From positions 124,001-188,000 of the forward strand of contig NZ_AULV01000016.1 of the NCBI RefSeq assembly GCF_000422465.1: a stretch of DNA of 64,000 nt, written 5' to 3'. Numbering within the stretch: position 1 is the first letter of the stretch; each line of letters starts with the position of its first letter. Shown here piece by piece: positions 42,822 through 52,751 of this stretch. Both the position numbers and the translations under genes were made by a program. The notes beneath the pieces are model-generated. The model had not been told where the DNA came from, made no database searches, and was given only the letters and a program-made list of their open reading frames with translations. Source of the DNA: Paenibacillus harenae DSM 16969. Lineage in GTDB: Bacteria > Bacillota > Bacilli > Paenibacillales > Paenibacillaceae.

Positions 42822-42996
42822 GGCGTAACCTCCGTTTCCTTTCTTCCATTTTAGCGTTGTCTGCACGCATCCGCAAACAGCCCCCATTCGAGCAAAATAT
42901 GCAAAGTTCAGACAAAATAGACGAGGATGAATGTAGAAATGATACAAGGGCTCCCGTTAAAATTAGTTTAAAAAAATTGCTGCGGAGGGATTTCAA

Positions 42997-44127
42997 TTGG
43001 ATCAATTGCAATGGGCTGTGAAAACGGCGGAAACGTTCATGGCGGGTACTGAAGCGGATGGCTATCACCTCGAGTTCTCTAAACGATGGGCGTATGTGCC
43101 GGGGATGATGCTCCTGGCACTCAACAGACTTTCAGAGGAATCAGGCGAAGATAACTATTTTATCTACATCAAGAAGCATATGGATCTATTCGTACAGCAG
43201 AATGGATCTGTAAGAACGTATTCGCTTGAAGAATATAATCTTGACCAAGTTAACCAAGGTAAAGTGTTGTTCTCCCTTATCAAGCGGACCGGGGAGCTGC
43301 GTTACGAGAAAGCGGCACATTTGCTGGCTTCGCAGTTGAAAGGGCATCCTCGAACAAATGAGGGCGGCTTCTGGCACAAGAAGATTTATCCATTCCAAAT
43401 GTGGCTGGACGGTTTGTATATGTCATCCCCCTTTCTAGCGGAATATGCGAAGACGTTTGATAAGCCGGAACTGTTCGATGAAGTGGCGCGTCAAATTCTG
43501 CTCGTCGAAAAGAATACGCGCGATCCGAAAAGCGGACTTCTCTTCCACGGCTGGGATGAGAGCAAAGAGCAGCGCTGGTGCGACCCGGAAACGGGAAAAT
43601 CAAGACATTTCTGGAGCAGGGCCATGGGCTGGTATGCAATGGCGATTGTGGATTCGCTCGAGCATTTCCCGGCCGATCATCCCAAACGAGGTACGATTTG
43701 CGGTATTTTCGAGCGCATGGCAGAGGCGCTTTCGTTGGTGCAGGATGGAGAGAGCGGATTATGGTATCAGGTATTGGACCGGGGCGGGGATCAAGGGAAC
43801 TATCTGGAAGCCTCCGGTACGGCGATGTTCACATTCTCAATGGCCAAAGGTGTGCGTCTCGGTTATTTATCAAACAAATTCAAGCCAGTCGCGGCGAAAG
43901 GTTTTCAAGGTATGCTCGACCAGCTCGTAACGAGTGACGGAAAGCGCGTTCACCTGCATCAGATCTGCGACGGAGCGGGACTCGGCGGGTCGCCTTACCG
44001 CGGTGAATCTTATGAATATTACATTGGCGAAAAAGTCGTAAGCGACGCGATGATGGGGTTAGCCCCGTTTATGTTTGCCGCTATGGAGGTTCATAAGCTG
44101 TTTGGGCAAGAAGTGATTTCTGAATGA
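42997..44127 (+). CDS. GH105 unsaturated rhamnogalacturonyl hydrolase (YteR/YesR-like)
   Basis: 376 residues from the TTG at 42997, which has CGGAGGG upstream; no signal peptide. It is an alpha6/alpha6 barrel with WAYVPGMMLLAL, the catalytic Asp138 in QMWLDGLYMSSPFLAEYA, HGWDESKEQRWCDPETGKSRHFWSRAMGWYAMAI, and GVRLGYL near the end, all matching GH105. The enzyme hydrolyses the unsaturated galacturonosyl residue left on rhamnogalacturonan oligosaccharides by polysaccharide lyases. It acts in the cytoplasm and complements the CE12-GH28 protein and the secreted pectate lyase nearby. Confidence 0.93.
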   Translation: MDQLQWAVKTAETFMAGTEADGYHLEFSKRWAYVPGMMLLALNRLSEESGEDNYFIYIKKHMDLFVQQNGSVRTYSLEEYNLDQVNQGKVLFSLIKRTGELRYEKAAHLLASQLKGHPRTNEGGFWHKKIYPFQMWLDGLYMSSPFLAEYAKTFDKPELFDEVARQILLVEKNTRDPKSGLLFHGWDESKEQRWCDPETGKSRHFWSRAMGWYAMAIVDSLEHFPADHPKRGTICGIFERMAEALSLVQDGESGLWYQVLDRGGDQGNYLEASGTAMFTFSMAKGVRLGYLSNKFKPVAAKGFQGMLDQLVTSDGKRVHLHQICDGAGLGGSPYRGESYEYYIGEKVVSDAMMGLAPFMFAAMEVHKLFGQEVISE

Positions 44128-44252
44128 ATTTCATTGCGCGATGTCAAGGAGGTCTGATAGACAACGCTTCCCGGCCTCGGAATGGGGCGGGAGGTGAAGC
44201 CTGTCGACGCGAATGGAGTCTCGTTTTCATCATTATTCCGTTTCTTTGGAAT

Positions 44253-45077
44253 TCATTTCCTTTCATTCGCCCTAATCATTTTTCTATATTCAAGCGGTGC
44301 CATTTTGCTAATCTGTTTGAATTTGCGGTTAAAATGAGTAATGTTCATGTAGCCGACGGATTGCGCAATATCAATCACTTTGCCAGAGGTTTCCCGCAGC
44401 AATCTTTGCGCCTCGCGTATCCGGAGGGTTAGAATATATTCGGTGAAGTTAAAGCCCGTATATCGCTTAAAGAGACGGCTGAAATGAAAGGAACTAATAA
44501 AGAACCGGGATGACACATCTTTTAAGGTAAGCGCTTTCGAATAATTCGAATTGCAATATTCGATGACCTCTGCTATTTTTTTGTTCATCGGCGTATAGAC
44601 GGTTTTCACCGTTTCCGTAAGCTTTCGGGATGCGAACAGCAGTAGTTGAACGAGTAACGATTCAAAATACAACACCTGTCCCGGACGATTCGGATTGCTA
44701 TATTCATTATTCATTTGAAATAGAATATTCTCAATATAATTTTGTTCCAGATTGTTGAAATCAATGACACGGCGGTCCTGCGAAAAGGACGACAGGAGCA
44801 TCGTAAGGTGGGAGCTGCGATACTGCTCCAGAAAAGCGTCAATGAAGTAGATGAGCGCTCTTTCATGCAGTTCGCCGCCTTCCAATGTCTTATGAATATC
44901 GTGCTTCTTGATAAATATCATAGAACCCTTCTTCAGGTGAAATATACGGTCTTCTACATAGAAATTACGCTCACCTGCGAATAAATAATAAATTTCATAG
45001 TGTTCGTGGTAGTGAGTTCGCCGCATCGGGATGTTGGCAGTCTGCTTGACGAAGGTGATTTCAAATTGCCCGTTCAT
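44253..45077 (-). CDS. AraC-family regulator, probably of the CE12-GH28 gene
   Basis: 274 residues, minus strand, with AAAGGGGAGG before the ATG at 45077. The N-terminal cupin has RTHYHEHYEIYYLFAGERNF and KKGSMIFIKKHDIHK. The C-terminal domain shows LTLKDVSSRFFISSFHFSRLFKRYTG and VIDIAQSVGYMNITHFNRKFKQISKMAPLEYRK. It is divergent from the CE12-GH28 gene, 200 bases away, and likely activates it in response to a pectin-derived sugar. Confidence 0.92.
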   Translation of the reverse strand: MNGQFEITFVKQTANIPMRRTHYHEHYEIYYLFAGERNFYVEDRIFHLKKGSMIFIKKHDIHKTLEGGELHERALIYFIDAFLEQYRSSHLTMLLSSFSQDRRVIDFNNLEQNYIENILFQMNNEYSNPNRPGQVLYFESLLVQLLLFASRKLTETVKTVYTPMNKKIAEVIEYCNSNYSKALTLKDVSSRFFISSFHFSRLFKRYTGFNFTEYILTLRIREAQRLLRETSGKVIDIAQSVGYMNITHFNRKFKQISKMAPLEYRKMIRANERK

Positions 45078-45276
45078 TTAATAACGCCTCCCCTTTTTAA
45101 TTACATATTAACAATGCCGGGACATGGGAGCAAATGTAGCAAAGATTGTATGAAAGAAGCAAGAAAGGTTTGGAGAAGTATGCTTATTTTGTGCTAGTTT
45201 AAGTATAGAAGCCGTTGTACAGATCGTATGTGCAGCGGAGTGTTCAACTGAATTTATATACGAGGAGCGTACCGTG

Positions 45277-47460
45277 ATGAAGCCGATTCGCTTATTTATT
45301 GCCGGTGATTCCACAGCGGCCTTTTATCCGCAAGAACGTTCGCCGATGGCAGGCTGGGGGCAGATGATCGGGCGGTATTTCACCAGTTCTGTCAATGTCG
45401 TCAACGAAGCCCGCAATGGGCGAAGCTCCAAAAGCTTTATCGACGAAGGGCATTTGAATCGGATCGTGGATGCGATGGCGGAAGGCGACTACCTGCTGAT
45501 CCAGTTTGGCCATAACGATCAGAAGCTGGAAAAGGAGCGCCGGACGGAGCCGTTTGGCAGCTATCAAATGTACTTGAAGATGTATATCGATGCCGCCAGG
45601 GACGCAGGGGCGATACCGATTCTCCTTACACCGGTGCAGCGGCGTCAATTTGACGATATGGGAACTTTCGTTCCGTCTCATGGGGAATACCCGGAGGCCG
45701 TCAGGCAGCTGGCGCAGAAGGAAGGCGTCGCTTGCATCGATTTGTGCGCATTAAGCGGGCAGAGGCTCGTTTCGCTCGGTTCTGACGGGTCGAAATCGTT
45801 GTTCGTCCGCCTCCGTCCGGACGAGCACCCGAATTACCCGAACGGCAGCGAGGACGATACGCACTTTAACGAAAGCGGAGCGCGTGAAATAGCGCTGCTT
45901 GTGCGTGAAGGACTTATGCGCGCCGGCCTGCCGATCAGCGATTATTTGACACGGGAGAACCCCATCCCGCATTGGGTCATGCCGGAGGTGCTCCTGCCGG
46001 ACATACCTGACCGTACGTTCCGGTTGACCGATTTCGGAGCGGTGGGCGACGGACTGACGGACAATACCGGCGCGTTCCGCCGGGCGATTCAGGCTTGTTC
46101 GGAAGCGGGAGGCGGCAAGCTGATTATTCCGCCCGGAATTTGGCTGACCGGGCCGCTTAAGCTGGCGAGCCGGCTGGAGCTTCATACGGAGGAAGGCGCG
46201 GTCGTCCGATTCAGTACAATGTTCGACGATTATCCGCTTATTTCGTCTTCCTATGAAGGTATAGGCGCCGTACGCTGCCAATCGCCGCTGGATGCAGAGG
46301 AGCAAGTGCATATTGCCATTACGGGCAAAGGTGTGTTTGACGGCGGGGGCGATGCATGGAGGCCGGTAAAGAAGGGGAAGATGACGGAGCTTCAGTGGAA
46401 GCAGCTGCTCAGGGGCGGCGGCACGACTGACGAGGAAGGCGATATGTGGTGGCCTTCGGAAGCTGCGATGCAAGGGTCCGCTATCGTTGATCGGCTTAAC
46501 CGGGAAGGCGTCAAGGATGTTTCGGCCTTCATGCCGGCGCGGGATTATTTGCGGCCGAACCTGCTGAGCTTTAGAAGATGCCGGAACATCCTGCTGGACG
46601 GGCCGACCTTTCAAAATTCACCGGCTTGGTGCTTGCATCCGTGGGCTTCCAAGCATGTGACAATCCGAAACGTAACCGTACGCAATCCGTGGTATAGCCA
46701 GAATGGGGACGGTCTTGACCTGGATTCGTGCAGCTATGCGGTCGTTGAGCATTGTACATTTGACGTCGGGGATGACGCCATATGCCTGAAATCCGGCAAG
46801 GATGAAGCAGGGAGAATGCTGGGCCTGCCTTGCGAGTATGTGACAATCAAAAATTGTGTTGTGTACCATGGACACGGAGGGTTTACAATCGGGAGCGAAA
46901 TGTCCGGGGGCGTAAGATACGTTTCTTTGTCGGACTGCACATTTATAGGTACGGATATCGGGATTCGCTTCAAAAGCGCACGCGGACGGGGAGGGATTGT
47001 GGAGAATATATCCATCAGTCGTATCCGGATGATCGATATTCCAGGGGAAGCGATATCCTTTAATCTCTTCTATGAAGGGATGGAAGGTTCGGGCGTCGCT
47101 CAACATGAAAAGAAGCCGGTTAACGAGGGAACGCCGATTTTTCGCAATATCGAAATCATTGACGTTAGTTGCACCGGCGCCAAAACGGCGCTGCTAATCA
47201 ACGGTTTGCCGGAAATGCCGCTGGAACAGTTGTACGTCCACAATGTTACGGCAGCCGCCGAACAGGGGGTTGTCTGCCATCACGCGAAGCGGCTTGTATT
47301 GGAGCAAATAGATCTGCGCGTAAAGGACGGTCCGCTCGTTATTCTGGATCAATGCGAACAGGTGGAACTGATCCGCTTATACGAAGCGGGAGCTGCAGCT
47401 GACGAACGACATGTGCTCATTAAAGGAGCTTGTTCCGCTGCTGTTGACGCAATTCGTTAA
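45277..47460 (+). CDS. Bifunctional CE12 acetylesterase-GH28 polygalacturonase fusion
   Basis: About 727 residues; GAGGAGC at 45262-45268 suits ATG 45277 (GTG 45274 is possible). Residues 1-230 are an SGNH hydrolase of the rhamnogalacturonan acetylesterase type (CE12): AGDSTAA with Ser12, the GHNDQ block III and DDTHFNESGA with Asp193 and His196. Residues about 245-725 form a right-handed beta-helix of GH28: FRLTDFGAVGDGLTDNT, the catalytic NGDGLDLDS and VGDDAICLKSG aspartates, GHGGFTIGSEMSGG, and the RFKSARGRGG basic loop. No signal peptide, so probably cytoplasmic. It would deacetylate and then cleave galacturonic-acid-containing oligosaccharides. The two activities are normally encoded separately; the join looks continuous with no frameshift. 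Confidence 0.93.
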   Translation: MKPIRLFIAGDSTAAFYPQERSPMAGWGQMIGRYFTSSVNVVNEARNGRSSKSFIDEGHLNRIVDAMAEGDYLLIQFGHNDQKLEKERRTEPFGSYQMYLKMYIDAARDAGAIPILLTPVQRRQFDDMGTFVPSHGEYPEAVRQLAQKEGVACIDLCALSGQRLVSLGSDGSKSLFVRLRPDEHPNYPNGSEDDTHFNESGAREIALLVREGLMRAGLPISDYLTRENPIPHWVMPEVLLPDIPDRTFRLTDFGAVGDGLTDNTGAFRRAIQACSEAGGGKLIIPPGIWLTGPLKLASRLELHTEEGAVVRFSTMFDDYPLISSSYEGIGAVRCQSPLDAEEQVHIAITGKGVFDGGGDAWRPVKKGKMTELQWKQLLRGGGTTDEEGDMWWPSEAAMQGSAIVDRLNREGVKDVSAFMPARDYLRPNLLSFRRCRNILLDGPTFQNSPAWCLHPWASKHVTIRNVTVRNPWYSQNGDGLDLDSCSYAVVEHCTFDVGDDAICLKSGKDEAGRMLGLPCEYVTIKNCVVYHGHGGFTIGSEMSGGVRYVSLSDCTFIGTDIGIRFKSARGRGGIVENISISRIRMIDIPGEAISFNLFYEGMEGSGVAQHEKKPVNEGTPIFRNIEIIDVSCTGAKTALLINGLPEMPLEQLYVHNVTAAAEQGVVCHHAKRLVLEQIDLRVKDGPLVILDQCEQVELIRLYEAGAAADERHVLIKGACSAAVDAIR

Positions 47461-47492
47461 ACGCAAAATGCCGGAAGGGGAAAACACAGAGT

Positions 47493-49079
47493 ATGAAAAT
47501 GACGCAACCGCCGTCTCCCGTATGGATTGCAGACATGGGGAACGGTTTTTACAAAAACCCGATCTTGTACGCGGACTATTCGGACCCGGATATCGTTCGG
47601 GTCGGAAACGACTTTTACATGACAGCCTCAAGCTTCGTCAGCACACCTGGTTTACCGATTCTGCACTCGAACGATTTGGTGAACTGGACGATTATCGGGC
47701 ACGCGATAGATCAGTTGCCCGGCGGATTTGACGGGTGCGTTCGTCACGGGGACGGCGTATGGGCGCCAAGCATCCGCTGCCGCAAGGGAACGTTTTATAT
47801 TTATTTCGGTGCGCCGGACGAGGGGATATACATGACGACTGCGCAAAACCCGGCAGGGCCTTGGACACCATTGCACCTGGTGAAAGCCGTTAAGGGCTGG
47901 ATCGATCCGTGCCCCTTCTGGGATGAAGATGGACAGGCCTATCTGGTGCACGCGTTTGCCAACAGCAGGTGCGGCATCAAGCATAAGCTGAACATGTGCC
48001 GTATGAAGCCGGACGGAACGGCGCTGCTCGATGAAGGGAGCATCGTATTCGACGGCACTGCCGACCATCCTACCATGGAGGGCCCGAAGTTGTATAAGCG
48101 GGACGGCTATTATTATATTTTTGCGCCGGCCGGAGGCGTGAGAACAGGCTGGCAAACCATTTTGCGGTCGCGCAGCATTTTTGGTCCTTATGAAGACAAG
48201 ATTGTCTTGCATCAGGGGAATACGGATGTGAACGGTCCTCATCAAGGCGGATACGTGGAGCTCGATTCGGGAGAATCATGGTTCATGCATTTCCAGGATC
48301 GGAATGCGTACGGACGCATTGTCCATTTGCAGCCGATGAGATGGGAGAACGATTGGCCGGCGATTGGCGTCGATTCGAACGGCGACGGGATCGGCGAGCC
48401 GGTCTCCGCGTATCGAAAGCCAAATACAGGGAGCAGCGGGCCTGTTTCCGTACCGGCAACCTCCGATGAATTTGAGAGTCCATCGCTTGGTCTTCAGTGG
48501 CAATGGCAAGGAAGCAGCAAGCCTGAATGGCTGTCGCTTACGGCAAGCCCCGGCCGGCTGCGGCTTACGGCTCATCCTCTCCCGCAGGGAGCAGCGACGT
48601 TCTACGACGCTCCCAACATCTTGTGTCAGAAGCTGGCCGCTCCGGAGATGACGGTGACGACGAAGCTGACGCTTCATGCCGGATCAGACAAGATGCGCGC
48701 AGGGCTGACGGTGTTCGGTCATCAATACCGGTACCTCTCATTGGAGAAGTCGGAGAATGGCCTGCAGCTTGTGCTCGTAAGCGGCGAAGGAAGCAAGGAA
48801 GGGTCATCGGAACGGCTAAATATAGCCATTCCGGTGACCGAGACAACGGTTTATTTCCGTGTCAATATAGCAAGAGAGGCGCAATGCACATTCCAATACA
48901 GCTTCGACGGAGATTCGTATGAGCCGACAGGCGACGCATTCGAAGCAGCCCCGGGAGGCTGGGTCGGCGCGAAGCTGGGATTGTTTTGCCACCTGCTCGG
49001 AGAAGCCTCCGGAAGCGGGTATACCGATTTTGACTGGATTCGCGTGGAGGAGAAAGAACCTAATAGCCTTGAGCTTTGA
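47493..49079 (+). CDS. GH43-family glycosidase with C-terminal beta-sandwich
   Basis: 528 residues, ATG at 47493 after GGAAGGGG; 32 bases after the fusion gene, hence the same transcript. Propeller motifs: YADYSDPDIVRV with the base Asp, GDGVWAPSI, GWIDPCPFWDEDGQAYLVHAF, and TMEGPKLYKRDGYYYIFAPAGG with the acid Glu. The C-terminal 200 residues form a DUF1349-like sandwich (SDEFESPSLGLQWQW opening) common in beta-xylosidase/arabinofuranosidase GH43 proteins. No signal peptide. It probably removes xylose, arabinose or galactose from pectic or xylan oligosaccharides; exact specificity unknown. Confidence 0.92.
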   Translation: MKMTQPPSPVWIADMGNGFYKNPILYADYSDPDIVRVGNDFYMTASSFVSTPGLPILHSNDLVNWTIIGHAIDQLPGGFDGCVRHGDGVWAPSIRCRKGTFYIYFGAPDEGIYMTTAQNPAGPWTPLHLVKAVKGWIDPCPFWDEDGQAYLVHAFANSRCGIKHKLNMCRMKPDGTALLDEGSIVFDGTADHPTMEGPKLYKRDGYYYIFAPAGGVRTGWQTILRSRSIFGPYEDKIVLHQGNTDVNGPHQGGYVELDSGESWFMHFQDRNAYGRIVHLQPMRWENDWPAIGVDSNGDGIGEPVSAYRKPNTGSSGPVSVPATSDEFESPSLGLQWQWQGSSKPEWLSLTASPGRLRLTAHPLPQGAATFYDAPNILCQKLAAPEMTVTTKLTLHAGSDKMRAGLTVFGHQYRYLSLEKSENGLQLVLVSGEGSKEGSSERLNIAIPVTETTVYFRVNIAREAQCTFQYSFDGDSYEPTGDAFEAAPGGWVGAKLGLFCHLLGEASGSGYTDFDWIRVEEKEPNSLEL

Positions 49080-49097
49080 AATGTGGATACTAACAAA

Positions 49098-49139
49098 AAC
49101 CCTGATCAACCAATACCGGTGTGATCAGGGTTATTTTTT
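49098..49139. terminator. Bidirectional terminator between GH43 and pectate lyase genes
   Basis: Perfect 11-bp arms AACCCTGATCA (49098-49108) and TGATCAGGGTT (49122-49132), with ATTTTTTG after on plus and A-run before, serving both convergent genes. Confidence 0.9.
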
Positions 49140-49152
49140 GCTTACCTGGAGG

Positions 49153-51684
49153 CTAATCAGCTGACTTTATCATCTGGCTATCCGTAACGCTGACATTTGA
49201 GAACTTCGCATAGTTCAGCTGCTCGATATCATTTGCAACATCATTGCTGTCAACGGCAAAACCAACATATACCGCTTTCTTCATCGCTATGGTTTTCTCG
49301 CCGATCGGTGTCCATTCTATACCATCCATGGAGCCGTAAGCATAGAAGGTATCGCCCTTGCGTCCAAGCTTGAGCCAGTAACCCTGTTCGATACCGTTGA
49401 TCTTGAATGGAATGTCCGGTATAAGCTGAATACCCGCCTTTGCGGCATTAGAAGCGTTGTCCAGCGTTTCGGTCATTTCATTAAAGTCTCCGCCTTTGGT
49501 TTCCCTTCCTGCCAAATAGGTTGACCAGCTGGTAGCTTGGGAGATCTTCACCCAGGAAAGTCCGAGAGCTGCGGTTGCGCTGTCATCTTTCAGGTCATCA
49601 CGAACCATCAGGCCTGTGAATGCATGGTTGTCAACGGATCCGATTTCCTCCAGCTTAGCCGTGATTTCCATATCTCCAGTTACTTTCTTATACACAAAAT
49701 GGAAATCATCCTTGGAAGCATCCGATTCTTCTGATTGTTCCGTGCTGCCCTCGCTCATGCCAAGCTTCCCGTTCCCTTTTACAGTGATTACATGGTCTGT
49801 CAGGCTTGCAGTACCTTTAATGTCCGGCTTGCCGATATCAGTCGATGACCAATCTCCGTCAGCTAATGTACGGTCATCTGTATGGATATGAATGTTGGCT
49901 GCAGTAGTTTGAGTCTCATTTCCTTCCGAGTCCGTAATTCTTGCGGAAATGAAGTAAGAAGCATCCTCAAGTCCCCTGATGGTGTACTCATACTTGTCTC
50001 CTTTTAACTCGGCGTCACCCAGATACTCAGAACCATTGTATACCGCTACCTTTGCAATGCGGTGTCCGAATTCGGAAGAAGCTTTAATTTTCACGGATAT
50101 CGGTTTGCCTAAGGCAAACTGTTCATTGTTCGCTGGTGTTGTCAGTTCCGCATCAGGATTTTCAGCAGCGTGTCCCTTATCAACAAGACCGTTGATATAA
50201 AGCTCAAGCCAGGTATAGCCGCTGTCTGTAATGGTTTTATAGGCATCCCCGGTGCCCCAGATCCCTTTTTCCTTTTCCCATTCGTCGGCAACACCGTTTT
50301 GATTCGTATCAAAATCCGCTGCACGCTGTTCTTCAATAACGCCAAAGTCCGAGATATATCCGCCAACTTCATGTTCGGTATTGATATATCTTCCGAGTCC
50401 CTTTTCCACTTCTGCAACAACTCTTGCATCAATGGCATCGCGACGCGGATAGGTTGCACCTGCCTGCTGTAAAATGGTGTTCAGCAATCGGTCGCCGGCA
50501 TCCTCTACACCGTTTAGAACATAATCGTCAAACGCCGGATTGGTAATCCCGTTATTGACTCCTGTGCTGTCTGCGGAAAGATACGGTTCGGCTGCAATGG
50601 TTGTTCTATTGTTGCCGCTGGTGTCGCCGGAATACTTGACGTACTCTGACGATCCATCCAACAAGCCTGTCTTCACACCGTTAATCCTATTCCCGGAGAT
50701 GTAGAAACCGCCAAGCCTTCCAGCTTCCCCTGCTTCAATAACCCGATTGACAACGTTGTCTCTTGTTCCCGGTCCCGCTATCTCCATATTATTCATAAAA
50801 TTAGTAAAAGTATAAGCGCCGCCGTAAACCCCATTAAAGCCCCAGTTATAGATCACGTTGTTGGAGAATTGAAGCACGGCCACACGGTCCGCATTGGCGG
50901 CACCGGCATATCCGCCGCCGAGTCTTGGATTGCGTGAGGTATGGTTCAAATAAAGATTGTGATGGAAGGTGGTTTTATCTCCGCCTGCAATACCGCCATA
51001 GCCATGTCTGCCTTTCGAATGTCCCGAGAGCGTCAAGCTTTCTGAAATAATAGACCACTGAATGGTACCGTTCTCGCCCCTGTATGTGGAAAGGGTCTCA
51101 TCCGTGTTCCAACTAAAGGAACAATGATCAAGGATGAAGTATTTGTTGTCTCTTCCCCAAAGGGCATCCATGGAATCGCTGCCGCTAAATACATTCGAAG
51201 CGCCTGGACGGAAGGAGACATACCGAATAATAATGTTCTCTGAATTACTGATATTGGTATCCCATCCTGCGACGGTAATGCCGTTACCTGGCGCGGTTTG
51301 CCCGGCGATGGTCAGGTTTTTGATGTTTTTGAACCTTAAGGAATTTTTCAGTTCAATCGTTCCCGATACGTTAAAAACAACCGTACGGCCCTCTGCCGGG
51401 GTAGATACAATCCCATGACGAAGGGACCCTTGAATAGGTTCTTCCTTATCGCTATAATCCTTAAGGTTGGTTACGATGTATACGTCGCCGCCTCGACCGC
51501 CGCTCGTATAGGCGCCACCGCCTTCCGCACCGGGAAACGCAACGATGGGCGCACCCGAGAAACCGCTTTCATTAGATTGAGCAGAACCCGTACCGCCAGG
51601 CAGTACCCAGCCCAATGAAAATGCAATCGCAATACTTAAGATGACGGCCACGACTCTTCTGAAGCTCTTATCCTTACTTTTCAT
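49153..51684 (-). CDS. Secreted pectate lyase with Ig-like and DUF1349-like domains
   Basis: Minus strand. The start is uncertain: ATG 51684 places a basic stretch and hydrophobic core at once (signal peptide, cleavage near GSAQS), but its ribosome site is poor; ATG 51744 has GGGAGG directly abutting, and GTG 51780 is also open. The mature protein has the pectate-lyase beta-helix (IVAFPGAEGGGAYTSGGRGGDVYIVTNL, LTIAGQTAPGNGITV, the DHCSFSWNTDETLS region and HHNLYLNHTSRNPRLGGG with the Arg), then DTNQNGVADEWE calcium-binding and GYTWLELYING segments, an Ig-like domain (about 510-610) and a DUF1349-like sandwich. It cuts pectin outside the cell, feeding GH105 and CE12-GH28. An AraC gene is divergent. 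Confidence 0.9.
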   Translation of the reverse strand: MKSKDKSFRRVVAVILSIAIAFSLGWVLPGGTGSAQSNESGFSGAPIVAFPGAEGGGAYTSGGRGGDVYIVTNLKDYSDKEEPIQGSLRHGIVSTPAEGRTVVFNVSGTIELKNSLRFKNIKNLTIAGQTAPGNGITVAGWDTNISNSENIIIRYVSFRPGASNVFSGSDSMDALWGRDNKYFILDHCSFSWNTDETLSTYRGENGTIQWSIISESLTLSGHSKGRHGYGGIAGGDKTTFHHNLYLNHTSRNPRLGGGYAGAANADRVAVLQFSNNVIYNWGFNGVYGGAYTFTNFMNNMEIAGPGTRDNVVNRVIEAGEAGRLGGFYISGNRINGVKTGLLDGSSEYVKYSGDTSGNNRTTIAAEPYLSADSTGVNNGITNPAFDDYVLNGVEDAGDRLLNTILQQAGATYPRRDAIDARVVAEVEKGLGRYINTEHEVGGYISDFGVIEEQRAADFDTNQNGVADEWEKEKGIWGTGDAYKTITDSGYTWLELYINGLVDKGHAAENPDAELTTPANNEQFALGKPISVKIKASSEFGHRIAKVAVYNGSEYLGDAELKGDKYEYTIRGLEDASYFISARITDSEGNETQTTAANIHIHTDDRTLADGDWSSTDIGKPDIKGTASLTDHVITVKGNGKLGMSEGSTEQSEESDASKDDFHFVYKKVTGDMEITAKLEEIGSVDNHAFTGLMVRDDLKDDSATAALGLSWVKISQATSWSTYLAGRETKGGDFNEMTETLDNASNAAKAGIQLIPDIPFKINGIEQGYWLKLGRKGDTFYAYGSMDGIEWTPIGEKTIAMKKAVYVGFAVDSNDVANDIEQLNYAKFSNVSVTDSQMIKSAD

Positions 51685-51956
51685 CTGGTTTTCTGCATAA
51701 CATGGATGCAGTCTTACGTGACTCTTCTGCAACCCGTTATACATCCTCCCTTCCCTATTGAATAATATAGCAAGCCTCACGCCGCTTACTTCCTATCATT
51801 TTATACCTTGCAGATATTTCGCACCTGCCAAAAAAAAATTTTTTTGCGCCAATTCTTGTACTTGTGCTGTAGTATAAAATTAGTGTTCTATGAAAGAGTT
51901 GAGAAACACTTCACCGCTTACAGGGAATTACGATTACTTCTATTGGAGGCTTAGAA

Positions 51957-52751
51957 GTGAAAATCCAATATCAGCATCGTCACCAACCGTTTCACACCTT
52001 TATATCTACCGATAATACCTATCCTCTTCATCTGCATAAACATGTTGAAATCGCAATCGTCTTATCCGGCAAGATCCATATCACCGTCAATCAGAAGGAA
52101 TATGTTTTGTCTGAAGGAGACATGGTGGTTATTTTTCCTAATCAACCCCACAGCTACAAAACAACGGAGAGCAGCCGGATCCTGCTGTTTTTTTTCGATG
52201 CCGCATTCCCGGGAGATTTTACGGGAGATTTAATGAAGCATATGCCAAATAACCCGATGGTTCCCAAGGAGCACCTGGTTTATTACGTCTCGAACATGTT
52301 GAAAGCCTTATACGATCGGTATACGGAAAATTGCGATAACCGTTTGCTCAAGGCTTACACCTCTGTCATATTAGGACATGTTCTGCCATTGTTATCCCTG
52401 AAAAAAATAGAATACACCCAAGATCTGGACAGTATTCAAAGGATTCTTGCTTATGTGGATCTTCACTTCCTAGAGCCTGTAACCCTGGATTTGCTTTCAA
52501 GAGAATTGGGGGTCAGCAAATTTCTTATCTCACGAATCTTCTCCGACCAACTCCGCATATCATTTCGGGATTATGTGAATGGCCGGCGGCTAGCCCTTGC
52601 CCAGATGCTGCTGCTGTCTACCGCGAACCCGGTCACAGAGATTGCGTTCGAATCGGGATTTAACAGTTTGCGTTCGTTTTATCGTGCCTTTAAAAAGGAA
52701 TACGGGATTACACCCAATGAATACCGCAGCGGCGCCCAGGAGTTGATATAA
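51957..52751 (+). CDS. AraC-family regulator divergent from the pectate lyase
   Basis: 264 residues, GTG at 51957 after TTGGAGG. The cupin part shows LHLHKHVEIAIVLSGKIHI and VIFPNQPHSYK; the helix-turn-helix part shows LDLLSRELGVSKFLISRIFSD and VTEIAFESGFNSLRSFYRAFKKEYGITPNEYR. It is placed back to back with the pectate lyase and upstream of the xylanase. Pectate lyase control is the simplest reading. Confidence 0.92.
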   Translation: MKIQYQHRHQPFHTFISTDNTYPLHLHKHVEIAIVLSGKIHITVNQKEYVLSEGDMVVIFPNQPHSYKTTESSRILLFFFDAAFPGDFTGDLMKHMPNNPMVPKEHLVYYVSNMLKALYDRYTENCDNRLLKAYTSVILGHVLPLLSLKKIEYTQDLDSIQRILAYVDLHFLEPVTLDLLSRELGVSKFLISRIFSDQLRISFRDYVNGRRLALAQMLLLSTANPVTEIAFESGFNSLRSFYRAFKKEYGITPNEYRSGAQELI

